Origin: Enterococcus pallens ATCC BAA-351
GTDB taxonomy: Bacteria > Bacillota > Bacilli > Lactobacillales > Enterococcaceae
Reading direction: 5' to 3'
Assembly (NCBI RefSeq): GCF_000407485.1
Contig: NZ_ASWD01000003.1
Location: 806,001 to 870,000, forward strand
DNA length: 64,000 nucleotides
The notes below the pieces were generated by a model. It had not been told where the DNA came from. It did no database searches and was given only the letters and a program-made list of their open reading frames with translations. Position numbers and translations under genes: made by a program. Within the stretch, counting starts at the first letter, position 1. Each line of letters begins with the position of its first letter. Positions 25,883-35,093 of this stretch are shown one piece after another.

Positions 25883-27162
25883 TCTTCTTCCCCCCTTAAA
25901 CGGATAGCCATCGAACGAGCATGTCCATCCAAATGTTCCGTTTTAGCAAATAATTCAACCGATGGTCCTGCCTCTGCCAAAGCTTCCGGTGTATAGTAAA
26001 GGTAACTGCTTTTCTTAACATAATCATCCACTGATAACGGTGAGTAAAAACGGGCAGTTCCTTCAGTTGGCAAGGTATGATTCGGACCCGCGAAATAATC
26101 TCCTAAAACCTCAGGTGTATAATGCCCCAAAAAGACACTACCGGCATTTTTCACTTTGCCTAATAGTCCAAAAGGCTGATCAACAGCCAGCTCCAAATGC
26201 TCTGGTGCTACTTGATTTGCTAAAGCTATTGCCTCGTCTAAGTTTTGGGCCAAAATTAGTTTGCCATTATTATCCAGCGACTGTTGAGCAATTGCTTGTC
26301 TAGGCAAATCTGCCAATTGCCGCTGAACAGCTTGATCAACTGCTTGAATCATTGACTCTGAGGTAGTAATCAAAATCGCTTGCGCCAAAGGGTCATGCTC
26401 TGCCTGTGCAATTAAATCTGCGGCTAACCATTCAGGCTTGGCACTGTCATCGGCCACAATTAAGACATCGCTTGGCCCAGCAATCATATCGATATCCACC
26501 AGTCCGTAAACCATGCGTTTAGCGGTTGCAACATAGATATTGCCCGGTCCGACAATTTTATCTACTGCTGGAATGGTTTCCGTTCCGTAAGCTAGAGCGG
26601 CAATTCCTTGTGCTCCACCAACTTGATAAATCTCATCTACACCGGCAATCTGAGCCGCGGCCAAAATAGCTGGTGCCAGTTTTCCCTCTTTGCTAGGCGG
26701 CGTAATCATAACAATTCGCTTCACTCCAGCTATTTTTGCTGGCAATACATCCATCAAGACTGTACTAGGATAGGCTGCTGTCCCACCAGGCACATACACC
26801 CCAACCGTTTCCAGCGGCAGTACCCGTTGTCCCATGACAACCCCCTGCTCCGAAGTTGAGACAAAACCTTGGCGAACCTGTTTTTCGTGATAAGCCATAA
26901 TATTCTCTTTAGCTTTTTTCAAAACGGCCAATAATTCACTGGAAATCTCATGGACACTTGCTTCGATATCAACCGCTGCTACTCGCAGATCTGCCAGCTC
27001 AACACCATCAATTTCTTTAGTCAGTTCTTTGACCGCTTGATCGCCGCCAGTTTGAACCTTCGCTAAAATTTCAGCTACAGTAGCCGAAACATCCACCGAT
27101 TCAGACATTTTTCGTGCTAAAATTTCTGCCTGAGTTTGTTTTACTGTTGAGAAGATTTTCAA
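25879..27162 (-). CDS. hisD: Histidinol dehydrogenase
   Basis: A 427-residue zinc enzyme that oxidises histidinol to histidine in two NAD-dependent steps. It has VYVPGGTAAYPSTVLM, the family signature IDMIAGPSDVLIVAD followed by DLIAQAEHDP, and C-terminal VAPEHLEL and GPNHTLPT. Length is typical. It overlaps the upstream hisZG stop by four bases. Confidence 0.97.
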   Translation of the reverse strand: MKIFSTVKQTQAEILARKMSESVDVSATVAEILAKVQTGGDQAVKELTKEIDGVELADLRVAAVDIEASVHEISSELLAVLKKAKENIMAYHEKQVRQGFVSTSEQGVVMGQRVLPLETVGVYVPGGTAAYPSTVLMDVLPAKIAGVKRIVMITPPSKEGKLAPAILAAAQIAGVDEIYQVGGAQGIAALAYGTETIPAVDKIVGPGNIYVATAKRMVYGLVDIDMIAGPSDVLIVADDSAKPEWLAADLIAQAEHDPLAQAILITTSESMIQAVDQAVQRQLADLPRQAIAQQSLDNNGKLILAQNLDEAIALANQVAPEHLELAVDQPFGLLGKVKNAGSVFLGHYTPEVLGDYFAGPNHTLPTEGTARFYSPLSVDDYVKKSSYLYYTPEALAEAGPSVELFAKTEHLDGHARSMAIRLRGEEE

Positions 27163-28715
27163 ATTTCCTGCCTCACTTTCTCAATAACCTCTTGAATACG
27201 TGCCTGTTTAAAGCGCCAGGTAGCATGATTAATAATCAATCGTGCAGAAGACGGAGCAATATCTTGAATGACCTTTAAATTATTTTCCTTCAAGGTAGTT
27301 CCTGTTTCTACGATATCGACAATCACATCCGATAAATCTAATAATGGTGCTAATTCAATCGAACCGTGCAGTTCAATCAATTCAATCGACCGGCCGATGC
27401 CATCATAATAATCTCGCGTAATATTGGAGTACTTCGTTGAAACCCTGAGTGGGCGGCTTTCATCCTCGACAAAATCATTGCAGGCCGCAACCGCAATCCG
27501 ACACTCCCCTAAATGCAAATCTAAAAATTCTATCACATGCGCAGAATTTTCCATTAAAATATCTTTCCCAACCACTCCGATGTCAGCCGCACCATGTTCT
27601 ACATAGATAGCCACATCACTTGGTTTCACTAGGAAAAAGCGCAATTTATTTTTTTCATCCACGAAAATTAATTTACGATTGTCTTCAAAAACACCTTCAC
27701 TGGCAATGCCAGCTTTAGTAAATAATTGATAGACTGTGTCGCCCATCCGTCCTTTTGGTAAAGCAATGTTCAGATATTCAGAATCTTTAGGGGCCGTTTT
27801 CTCACCAACGTGGTTCAGCTTCATCCCGAATCCAATGGCTCCCTGACTCTTCCCTTGTCGTTTTAACAACAGATCATAGCGTCCGCCATGAAGAATGGTT
27901 TCCTTTGATTCCTTAATGAACCCTTGGAAGACTAAACCGCTATAATAATCAGCATCATTCATAATTGAAAAATCCAGTCGCAAGCGAATCAGTGACGACA
28001 GCTCAGGATCGTTGGTCAACTTATCATGCAATTCCTTTAACTCATCCAAAGCTGCCTGAGCTTTAGGCAAAGCAGCTAATAATCTGCGGGCTTTTTCGTA
28101 AAATTGTTCAAATTTTCCGGAAAGTCGCAGTAGTTTCCCTAAATTCTCGCTATCTTCCTTTGGTAAATTGTATTTTTGCGTCAACTCATCCATGGCATGA
28201 GAACTTTTATGCTGTAAAGCCTTTAACACCTGGTCACGTTCCTCTTCTGGAAACTGCTCACAGATCGCATTGATAATTCCCATATGTGAAATATCCAAGG
28301 TTCCTTCGCCCACCAAGGCTAAACTCTGCCAAGCTAATCGCAGAACCTCCAGCTCATCTTGCTGACTGATATTGTCAATAATCTCAAGTCCTACCTGACG
28401 AATTTTTTGATATTCCCCTTCTTGACGATCCTGTCGATAAACATCCTCGACATAATACACTTTGCGTCGTTCGCCAGAAGGTGTATTTTTAACGATGGAA
28501 ATAGTTACATCCGGCTTCAAAGCCATCGTTCGTCCATCATTTCCGGTAAAGGTAATAATTGTGCTGTCCTTGAAAAAATTTCGTTGTTGCTGATAGCCTT
28601 CAAATTCTTCAAAGCTGTTTAACTGGTATAGATGAAAATGATGCTCTTGATACAACCTTCTTATTTGCAATTCGATTTGTTCTTCTGGGCGTAACACATC
28701 CCAAAGTTCCTTCAT
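27159..28715 (-). CDS. hisZG: HisZ-HisG fusion: ATP phosphoribosyltransferase regulatory and catalytic parts in one chain
   Basis: This is a single open frame of 518 codons. Residues 1-302 are HisZ, the class II HisRS-like regulatory subunit: ALKPDVTISIVKN, YYVEDVYRQDR, GEYQKIRQVGLEII and motif-3-like HGGRYDLLL..AIGFGMKL. A ten-residue linker follows (303-312). Residues 313-518 are a short-form HisG starting YLNIALPKGRMGD, with the PRPP-binding loop DIVETGTTLKENNL (467-480). Short HisG normally needs a separate HisZ chain to work, so fusion fixes a 1:1 ratio. It is the first gene of the operon, directly behind a strong promoter. No stop or frameshift lies between the two halves. Confidence 0.93.
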   Translation of the reverse strand: MKELWDVLRPEEQIELQIRRLYQEHHFHLYQLNSFEEFEGYQQQRNFFKDSTIITFTGNDGRTMALKPDVTISIVKNTPSGERRKVYYVEDVYRQDRQEGEYQKIRQVGLEIIDNISQQDELEVLRLAWQSLALVGEGTLDISHMGIINAICEQFPEEERDQVLKALQHKSSHAMDELTQKYNLPKEDSENLGKLLRLSGKFEQFYEKARRLLAALPKAQAALDELKELHDKLTNDPELSSLIRLRLDFSIMNDADYYSGLVFQGFIKESKETILHGGRYDLLLKRQGKSQGAIGFGMKLNHVGEKTAPKDSEYLNIALPKGRMGDTVYQLFTKAGIASEGVFEDNRKLIFVDEKNKLRFFLVKPSDVAIYVEHGAADIGVVGKDILMENSAHVIEFLDLHLGECRIAVAACNDFVEDESRPLRVSTKYSNITRDYYDGIGRSIELIELHGSIELAPLLDLSDVIVDIVETGTTLKENNLKVIQDIAPSSARLIINHATWRFKQARIQEVIEKVRQEI

Positions 28716-28766
28716 CTATACCACTCCTTTTCCAAAATGAAATTCTAATAAGTTTACGTTTAAAGT

Positions 28767-28795
28767 ATATTAATCATTTTATCATTAAAGGTCAA
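28767..28795 (-). promoter_or_regulatory. Promoter of the histidine operon
   Basis: Minus-strand TTGACC at 28790-28795 and TAATAT at 28767-28772, spacer 17. The leader to the hisZG ATG is only about 45 bases, too short for a T-box. The spacer contains TAATGAT-AAA-ATGATTA, an imperfect inverted repeat that could be a repressor site. Confidence 0.75.
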
Positions 28796-28906
28796 GGAAA
28801 GCTGGAAAATTTATTAAACAAACTGGATATTTTTTCAAGAAAGAATCTGAAAAAGGATTTTTATGCTCTCTAAAATCTCTTACCCGCTAAAATTTCGCTA
28901 AAAAGC

Positions 28907-28943
28907 AAAAAAAAATCCGCACTGTTCATAAGACAGTACAGAT
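28907..28943 (-). terminator. Terminator after recO
   Basis: ATCTGTACTGT pairs with ACAGTGCGGAT (wobbles allowed) and is followed by a long T run on the minus strand; the recO stop lies in the stem. Confidence 0.8.
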
Positions 28944-29734
28944 TATTTAAGATCATTATCTGGATCAACCGGCTTCAGCATATTTTGCCATTCCCCCATT
29001 TGATCAATAAATCGTTTACTCTTTAAATGCAGTCCAACATATTCTTCATACAGCTGATCAATCGTTTTACGAATAGCCTGCTTCGTTTCAGTCTTCAAGT
29101 TTACGCTGCTGATTTTATCATAAGAAATTGTCGAAAACATCCGGATGAAATAAATCGACCGTGGATCTGCATGATAGCGATGCTCATCCATATGCCAATG
29201 ATCCTGACACAAAATCCCGCTATATTTCGAAGAAAAATCAAAGGCCCCGGTAGTCTTCCCACAAATACTGCAGGCCCGCCAGTTTAAAGCTACCCCAAAG
29301 CGCTGCATTATTTGCAATTCAAAGATGTTCAGGATTGTTTCTCCATCATAGCCCTGATCCATCAATTCCAGCGCCTGCTTAGTAAAGCTGTACAAAGCTG
29401 GATCATACACATGATCATCAATCGCCGCATCCACCAAACCTAAAATATAGGAACCATAAGCATTGAGAAAAATGTCCTCCTGCAATTTGCGTAAAGGATG
29501 AACCTCCTTGGCACTATTTAAAAAAGATAGACCGTCCTCCTTTAAATTGCCAATATAGACTGCTTCAGTAAAAGGCATAATTGCAGGCCGCAACGGATTA
29601 TTTGGCCGATGAATCCCTTTAGCAAAGAACATGACTTTGCCAGCTGATTCTGTAAAAATTTTAATCAGCTTATCCTTTTCTTTATAGTCACGACTAAAAA
29701 GGATCAACCCTTTCGTTTCACTGACCTGTGCCAT
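28943..29734 (-). CDS. recO: DNA repair protein RecO
   Basis: A 263-residue RecO of usual length. The N-terminal OB fold (about 1-80) starts VSETKGLILFSRDYKEKDKLI. A zinc-finger-like region CSICGKTTGAFDFSS...GILCQDHW follows in the C-terminal helical part. It loads RecA with RecR in recombinational repair. The ATG at 29734 is placed by GGAGGTGAC upstream; the adjacent GTG at 29737 is an alternative one codon longer. It follows era in the conserved era-recO order. Confidence 0.95.
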   Translation of the reverse strand: MAQVSETKGLILFSRDYKEKDKLIKIFTESAGKVMFFAKGIHRPNNPLRPAIMPFTEAVYIGNLKEDGLSFLNSAKEVHPLRKLQEDIFLNAYGSYILGLVDAAIDDHVYDPALYSFTKQALELMDQGYDGETILNIFELQIMQRFGVALNWRACSICGKTTGAFDFSSKYSGILCQDHWHMDEHRYHADPRSIYFIRMFSTISYDKISSVNLKTETKQAIRKTIDQLYEEYVGLHLKSKRFIDQMGEWQNMLKPVDPDNDLK

Positions 29735-29803
29735 CACGTCACCTCCGCTCTTTTCTTCTATTATAAAGGGACTTTCACGTTTCCCCTACAAAATGAATCC
29801 ATC

Positions 29804-29832
29804 TAAAAAGAGGCAAAGCTCAGCTTCACCCC
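29804..29832 (-). terminator. Terminator after era
   Basis: Minus-strand GGGGTGAA pairs with TTTGCCTC around GCTGAGC, then TTTTT. Confidence 0.65.
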
Positions 29833-29840
29833 TACTTAGC

Positions 29841-30740
29841 TTAATAATCGTCATTACGATAGCCGTAATCCTGTAAATAAGTTTTTTTGTCGCGCCAATC
29901 CTTTTGCACCTTCACCCACAGCTCTAAAAATACTTTATCTCCCAGCAAGCGCTCAATATCTTTACGTGCCTGAGTGCCTACATTTTTCAGCATTTTGCCA
30001 CCCTTGCCAATAATAATTCCTTTTTGACTGGTACGTTCTACAATGATTGTCGCTTGGATATGAACCTTCTGATTCTCGTCTCTTTTCATGGAATCAGTTA
30101 CGACTGCTACGGAGTGAGGAACTTCATCGCGAGTCAGCTGCAACACTTTTTCCCGGATTAATTCCGAAACAATAAAATATTCTGGATGATCTGTCACTTG
30201 ATCCTCTGGAAAATATTGCGGTCCTTCAGGCATCTGATCCACTAAGGTTTCCATCATATGCTCTACATTATTCCCTTCAGTCGCTGAAATAGGAATCACT
30301 TCTTTAAATTCCATCACTTGGCGATAATCGTCAATAATTGCCAGTAGTTCATCTGGATGAATTTTATCGATCTTATTGATAATTAAATAAACTGGAACAT
30401 TCTGATTTTTCAAACGCTCCAAAATGAAATTGTCTCCCGGTCCACGTTTTTGATCAGCACTAATCATAAACATGATGGCATCAACTTCTCGTAACGCACT
30501 GTAAGCAGCTTCCACCATATAGTCCCCTAAACGATGCTTTGGCTTATGAATTCCTGGAGTATCAATGAAAACCAACTGAGCTTCATCTGTTGTATAAACC
30601 CCTTGAATTTTGTTACGAGTTGTTTGAGCCTTGTCACTCATAATGGCAATTTTTTGCCCAACAATCCGGTTCAATAAAGTTGATTTTCCTACATTTGGAC
30701 GACCAACAATTGCGACAAATCCTGATTTGTGTTCTGTCAT
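29841..30740 (-). CDS. era: GTPase Era
   Basis: A 299-residue Ras-like GTPase with a C-terminal KH domain, acting in 16S rRNA processing and 30S assembly. G1 [10 protein letters not shown]3 [10 protein letters not shown] and G4 NKID are visible; the KH region has [15 protein letters not shown]. The start at 30740 gives the family length. Longer readings towards 30809 would cross the upstream terminator and are rejected. It is preceded by dgkA. Confidence 0.97.
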   Translation of the reverse strand: MTEHKSGFVAIVGRPNVGKSTLLNRIVGQKIAIMSDKAQTTRNKIQGVYTTDEAQLVFIDTPGIHKPKHRLGDYMVEAAYSALREVDAIMFMISADQKRGPGDNFILERLKNQNVPVYLIINKIDKIHPDELLAIIDDYRQVMEFKEVIPISATEGNNVEHMMETLVDQMPEGPQYFPEDQVTDHPEYFIVSELIREKVLQLTRDEVPHSVAVVTDSMKRDENQKVHIQATIIVERTSQKGIIIGKGGKMLKNVGTQARKDIERLLGDKVFLELWVKVQKDWRDKKTYLQDYGYRNDDY

Positions 30741-30757
30741 AGTTTTATTCCTTTCTT

Positions 30758-30807
30758 GAAAAAGGCTGGGCGAACATACCAGCTTTTGAAAGCCTGTTCG
30801 TCCAGCC
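30758..30807 (-). terminator. Terminator between dgkA and era, with a nested hairpin
   Basis: Arms GGCTGGGCGAACA (30764-30776) and TGTTCGTCCAGCC (30795-30807) pair along 13 bases with one wobble. The loop can form a second small hairpin, GCTTTcaAAAGC. On the minus strand it ends in TTTTT. Confidence 0.75.
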
Positions 30808-30836
30808 ACTCTTTACTCCCTGTCTGTTTCCATTGG

Positions 30837-31292
30837 TTAAAATAATGCGATGATTTTTGGCAAAAAGATAATCAGACCAACAATCACTGCAAAAATTGAG
30901 GTCATTAATACCGCCCCAGCAGCCATGTCTTTTACTTTTTTTCCAATTGGATGGAAATGACAGTCGGTACACATGTCCACTACATTTTCAAATACTGTGT
31001 TGATAATTTCGACAATCCAAACTAAGAAAACTGCTAAGAAAATCCAAAGCCATTCTAAACGGTTTAGTCTTAAGACAACACCTGCCAACATTGCCAAGCC
31101 ACCAAGAAAAACATGTTTGCGCATATTACGCTCTTCCTCAAAAACGGTTTGAATTCCCTTGACCGCAAACTCTAGAGAAGTAATAAAATGCTTGTTTTTC
31201 TCGATATTTCTGTCTCTTTTTTCCTTATCACTTTCAACAACTTTGTCTGTCTTTTCTACTTTTTCTGTTTTATCTTTTGAGTCCATAGGCAT
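30837..31292 (-). CDS. dgkA: Diacylglycerol/undecaprenol kinase (DgkA family)
   Basis: A 151-residue protein whose C-terminal ~115 residues are a standard three-helix Dgk[36 protein letters not shown] and [12 protein letters not shown]. Gram-positive members phosphorylate undecaprenol to recycle the lipid carrier for wall synthesis. The first ~38 residues are an unusual, almost purely charged extension (many K, E, D). The start overlaps the end of ybeY; ATG at 31292 or 31286 are both possible. A start just before the enzyme core would remove the extension but lacks a better ribosome site. Confidence 0.9.
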   Translation of the reverse strand: MPMDSKDKTEKVEKTDKVVESDKEKRDRNIEKNKHFITSLEFAVKGIQTVFEEERNMRKHVFLGGLAMLAGVVLRLNRLEWLWIFLAVFLVWIVEIINTVFENVVDMCTDCHFHPIGKKVKDMAAGAVLMTSIFAVIVGLIIFLPKIIALF

Positions 31293-31743
31293 CCAAAATC
31301 TCTTTCTGTAGTCCGAACATTTCTTTTTCGTCTTCCGGTGTCATATGGTCATAGCCATTGATATGCAAAAAACCATGAACAGCCAAAAAGCCCAATTCCC
31401 GATCGAAACTATGTCCGTACTCTTCTGCCTGTTCTGCCGCACGTTCTGTAGAAATCATAATATCTCCTAGATTTCTCGGCATCGCCATTTCTTCGTCAAA
31501 AATAATCGGTACTTCATCTTCACCATCTTCTTCCATGGCAAAGCTGATAACGTCTGTTGGTGCATCCTTATCACGATAATCACGATTGATAACCTGAATC
31601 GCCGCATTATCCATAAAAGTAACGGACATTTCAGTATCTTCCGGCAGCTTTAAATAGTCCGCTGCAAATTGTAGCAGGTCTTCGATTTCGGTGATTTTAT
31701 CTTGAGAAACCTCACCAGTTTCATCAATAAACGTAATATCCAC
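31270..31743 (-). CDS. ybeY: Endoribonuclease YbeY
   Basis: A 157-residue UPF0054 metalloprotein with the zinc signature [11 protein letters not shown] near residue 125 and DVISFAMEE before it. It takes part in 16S rRNA 3' maturation and ribosome quality control. It sits in the conserved pgpH-ybeY-dgkA order, with its start overlapping the pgpH stop by one base and its end overlapping dgkA. Confidence 0.97.
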   Translation of the reverse strand: MDITFIDETGEVSQDKITEIEDLLQFAADYLKLPEDTEMSVTFMDNAAIQVINRDYRDKDAPTDVISFAMEEDGEDEVPIIFDEEMAMPRNLGDIMISTERAAEQAEEYGHSFDRELGFLAVHGFLHINGYDHMTPEDEKEMFGLQKEILDAYGLKR

Positions 31744-33944
31744 TACCGTTCGCCTCTTTCTTGCTCTTCTTTCATTTTCTCCGCTTCTGATTTCATCTTC
31801 GGATATTTGATCCGTGAATGGAAAGTCGAACTCAAACTGCTGACTAACGATTTTTCGACAATTCGGATTTCCTTCAAGGTCAAACCAGATTCATCTAATT
31901 GACCATCAGAAATACGTTCTTCGATCAAATCATGAACAAAGCTACTGATTTTTTCAATTGATGGATGATCCATCGCTCGTACTGCTGCTTCACAGCTGTC
32001 TGCAATACTAACTACCCCAGCTTCACGGGTTTGAGGTTTTGGACCAGGGTAACGGAACTCTGCTTCAGTGATTTCTGGATTGCGTTCTTTAGCTTTCACA
32101 TAGAAGAATTTCATTAAAGTCGTTCCATGGTGCTGATAACAAATATCGATCACCATTTGCGGCATTTTATATTCCTCTAAAATTTTGGCTCCTTCAATCA
32201 CATGACCAAAAATAATTTGCTTGCTGTCTTCCGGCAGCAAGAAGTTGTGCGGGTTCTCCGCTCCTGGCGGCAAATTCTCCACAAAGAAATTTGCATGACG
32301 AATTTTACCAATATCGTGGTAGTAACAAGCCACTCGCGTTAACAGTGACCGTCCGCCAATTTCCGCAACCGCATTAGCACTCAGATTTGCTACCATCATG
32401 GAATGATGGTATGTCCCTGGGGCTTCCTCCAAAAGCTGCTTCAGCAATGGATGGTTAGGATTACTTAGTTCATTTAACGTAATCACTCCATTGTCGGTTA
32501 CTAATAATTCAATATACGGCTGCAAGCCGGTCCCTAACAAGAAAGAAAGTAACGAACCAGCTACGGCACAAATTAACGTTCCCCAAGTTGCACTATTAGT
32601 AAATGATAAGCCTTGGTAAATATTTAAAATGATCGCCCATATAATTGGGAAGATAACAATCCAAAGCAAGGCTTGTTTAGCTTGATCAGACACTCGTTTT
32701 TGCTTCACCATCACTGCCAATACACCTGAGAACAAATAAGTCATTAAAATAATTGTCAACATGTTGGTTCCAATGGAATCATAATAGACAAATAAAGCAA
32801 AAATAGTTTGAAAGACTGCGGCTAGACTACCCGCTCTACGATTTACAAACACCGTTAACAGCAACGGTACAAAGGCCGCTGGGAAAAACAGTGCTAGGTT
32901 GTTACTGCTAGTGCTTTGGAAAATCTGCAGAAACTTCATAACCAGCACACTAAAAATCATTGAAGCTGAATAGAACAAAATGAATCGAATGCGTTGAAAT
33001 TCCACTTCGAATTGCCGACTGTAAAACCATAGGACAAATCCTTGTAAAATAGTCGATAAAATCATCGCAATTAACGGGAAAGTTGACCCGCCAGAACTGG
33101 TTAGACCTAACAATTTCAACTTATTAAAGGCGCTGGCGTCAATTTGACTGCCCTCACGCACAATGATTTCCCCTTGATAAATCATAACTGGCTGAACAGA
33201 GCTTTTCGCCTGTTCCCGCAAGTCTTCTGTTCGTTTCTCGTTAAGAATATCATTGACCACAATACCACTTTCCAGCAAGTACTGAATCACCTGATTTTGA
33301 TTATCTGTTAAGCCTAAATTAGAAACTTGATCAATCGCCTGTTGTCGATAGATTTCTAGATCACTTTCTCGAATTCGTTTGCTCATCTGCTCATCATTCA
33401 GTTTCAGCGTCGAGGTTTTCACCTGCTCCAGCTGTTGACTATTTAGCTGAACAACCAGCCGAAAAAAATTCTCCGGCAGCTTTTGGTAAAAGCTGACAGT
33501 ATCTTGATTAATGTTTTCAAAGTTCTTTTTTACTGCGGCGACACGTTCCTCCACAGTCGGTTGAGGAACTGTTTCACCTTCTTTAGCTTGGGAAACTTTG
33601 GTTTGATTAGCTTTATCAATATCACTATTGGTTTTCAGAACCAAATCAATCAATTGACTGATGCGATCGTGCTGAGTTTCAGCCAATTCCGGCTGGAACG
33701 TGTACTCCGGAGTAACAGCCTCTGCTGCCAACTGACGTTTCTGATCCGTTTCAGCACTATTCTCAATAGTCTTGTTGGCACGAATACTTTCAGAAGCAAC
33801 TTGTCCCTCCCGATAGTCCACTCGTTTTTGACGCACGCTGGTAAACATCGTAACAATCAAAAGAAATGCAAAAAAGACCAAGATTAACGGAATGAAACGT
33901 GAGCCGAGTTTTTTTCGCAAATTATTGATTGGTTGATTCAACAT
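31743..33944 (-). CDS. pgpH: PgpH/YqfF-type 7TMR-HD membrane phosphodiesterase
   Basis: A 733-residue protein. It has one N-terminal membrane helix, an extracytoplasmic 7TMR-HDED domain (about 45-290), seven membrane segments (about 300-480) and a cytoplasmic HD domain with [13 protein letters not shown]. Homologues such as Listeria PgpH degrade cyclic di-AMP, so a role in controlling this messenger is likely. HAM motifs and length agree with the family. It is encoded between phoH and ybeY. Confidence 0.93.
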   Translation of the reverse strand: MLNQPINNLRKKLGSRFIPLILVFFAFLLIVTMFTSVRQKRVDYREGQVASESIRANKTIENSAETDQKRQLAAEAVTPEYTFQPELAETQHDRISQLIDLVLKTNSDIDKANQTKVSQAKEGETVPQPTVEERVAAVKKNFENINQDTVSFYQKLPENFFRLVVQLNSQQLEQVKTSTLKLNDEQMSKRIRESDLEIYRQQAIDQVSNLGLTDNQNQVIQYLLESGIVVNDILNEKRTEDLREQAKSSVQPVMIYQGEIIVREGSQIDASAFNKLKLLGLTSSGGSTFPLIAMILSTILQGFVLWFYSRQFEVEFQRIRFILFYSASMIFSVLVMKFLQIFQSTSSNNLALFFPAAFVPLLLTVFVNRRAGSLAAVFQTIFALFVYYDSIGTNMLTIILMTYLFSGVLAVMVKQKRVSDQAKQALLWIVIFPIIWAIILNIYQGLSFTNSATWGTLICAVAGSLLSFLLGTGLQPYIELLVTDNGVITLNELSNPNHPLLKQLLEEAPGTYHHSMMVANLSANAVAEIGGRSLLTRVACYYHDIGKIRHANFFVENLPPGAENPHNFLLPEDSKQIIFGHVIEGAKILEEYKMPQMVIDICYQHHGTTLMKFFYVKAKERNPEITEAEFRYPGPKPQTREAGVVSIADSCEAAVRAMDHPSIEKISSFVHDLIEERISDGQLDESGLTLKEIRIVEKSLVSSLSSTFHSRIKYPKMKSEAEKMKEEQERGER

Positions 33945-33959
33945 GTTGTTTCCTCCAAT

Positions 33960-34940
33960 CTACTCATTTGAATGGCGTAGATTTTCTTTCTCGTAAGCTT
34001 CGATAATTTCAGCTACTACTGGGTGACGAACTACATCAGCAGATTCAAAGTTCACAAAGCGAATCCGTTTGATTGCGCGCAGCGTTCTTTCAGCATGCAT
34101 CAAACCGCTCATTTGTCCCTTTGGCAAATCAATCTGACTCGTGTCGCCATTAACCACCATTTTAGAATTAAATCCCAGCCGAGTCAAAAACATTTTCATT
34201 TGGGCAATCGTGGTATTTTGCGCCTCATCTAAAATGACGAAAGCATCGTCTAGAGTACGTCCTCGCATGTAGGCCAGCGGAGCAATTTCAATGACACCAC
34301 GATCTAATAAACGATTCGTGTGCTCAACCCCAAAGATTTGATGAAGTGCGTCATACATTGGCCGCAAATAAGGATCAACCTTCTCCTTCAAATCACCTGG
34401 TAAAAAGCCTAAGCTTTCTCCTGCTTCTACTGCTGGGCGAGTCAAAATAATCCGCTGTACTTCACCCTTTTTCAGTGCAGCAATCGCCATGACAATCGCC
34501 AAATAGGTCTTACCCGTACCGGCAGGACCGATTCCAAATACTACGTCTGATTTACGGATAGCTGAGATATAGCGGCTTTGACCAATATTTTTAGGTCGAA
34601 TGGGTTTTCCATTGCGATCCTTTAACAATTCTTCTTCATACATCATCACGAACTCATCTAAATGATTATCTTTAGCTAAACGAAGAGCAGTCATCACATC
34701 AGGTGTCGCAACTTTTATACCACGATCAATCAACATCTGCAATGCGCGTATGACATCAGCTACCAGTTTAGTTTCTTCTTTTTCACCAATGATTTGAATA
34801 GTTTCGCCACGTGTATTAATTGTTGTTTCTGTATTATCTTCTAAAAACTTGATATGTTTGTCATGGGAACCTAACAACATACTAATATCATCTTTGGCGT
34901 TAAGTTTTATTTCCAACGACTCAAAATCGTTTTTTGTCAA
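33960..34940 (-). CDS. phoH: PhoH-like ATPase
   Basis: A 326-residue PhoH-family protein. The Walker A motif is GPAGTGKTYLA, the Walker B-like segment is FVILDEAQNTT, and the N-terminal ~100 residues resemble a KH-like RNA-binding domain. Members are thought to act in RNA metabolism with YbeY, whose gene lies two downstream. It is the first gene of the phoH-pgpH-ybeY-dgkA-era-recO run. Confidence 0.95.
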   Translation of the reverse strand: MTKNDFESLEIKLNAKDDISMLLGSHDKHIKFLEDNTETTINTRGETIQIIGEKEETKLVADVIRALQMLIDRGIKVATPDVMTALRLAKDNHLDEFVMMYEEELLKDRNGKPIRPKNIGQSRYISAIRKSDVVFGIGPAGTGKTYLAIVMAIAALKKGEVQRIILTRPAVEAGESLGFLPGDLKEKVDPYLRPMYDALHQIFGVEHTNRLLDRGVIEIAPLAYMRGRTLDDAFVILDEAQNTTIAQMKMFLTRLGFNSKMVVNGDTSQIDLPKGQMSGLMHAERTLRAIKRIRFVNFESADVVRHPVVAEIIEAYEKENLRHSNE

Positions 34941-35033
34941 AAATACTTCATCCCCTCATTTAATCATTCACCCTATCATACCACACTCTAAATAAAAGAA
35001 AAATTGCCAGCGATTGCACCTTAAGAAAGACCT

Positions 35034-35093
35034 AAAAAGACAGCAATCTTCGAAGTACCCGAGATTGGGTCCCTTCCAAAATCACTGTCTTTT
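35034..35093 (-). terminator. Terminator after the PTS operon
   Basis: Minus-strand AAAAAGACAGTGAT pairs with AGATTGCTGTCTTTTT; the long loop holds a second hairpin, GGGACCCAATCTCGGGTAC. It fills most of the 34941-35093 gap. Confidence 0.75.

Noticed and set aside
29741-30809. Longer Era starting at 30809
   Set aside because: The extra 23 codons pass through the dgkA-era terminator; the ATG at 30740 gives the standard length.
33483-33887. 134-codon plus-strand frame inside pgpH
   Set aside because: It is antisense to a clearly real pgpH gene and shows no family resemblance.
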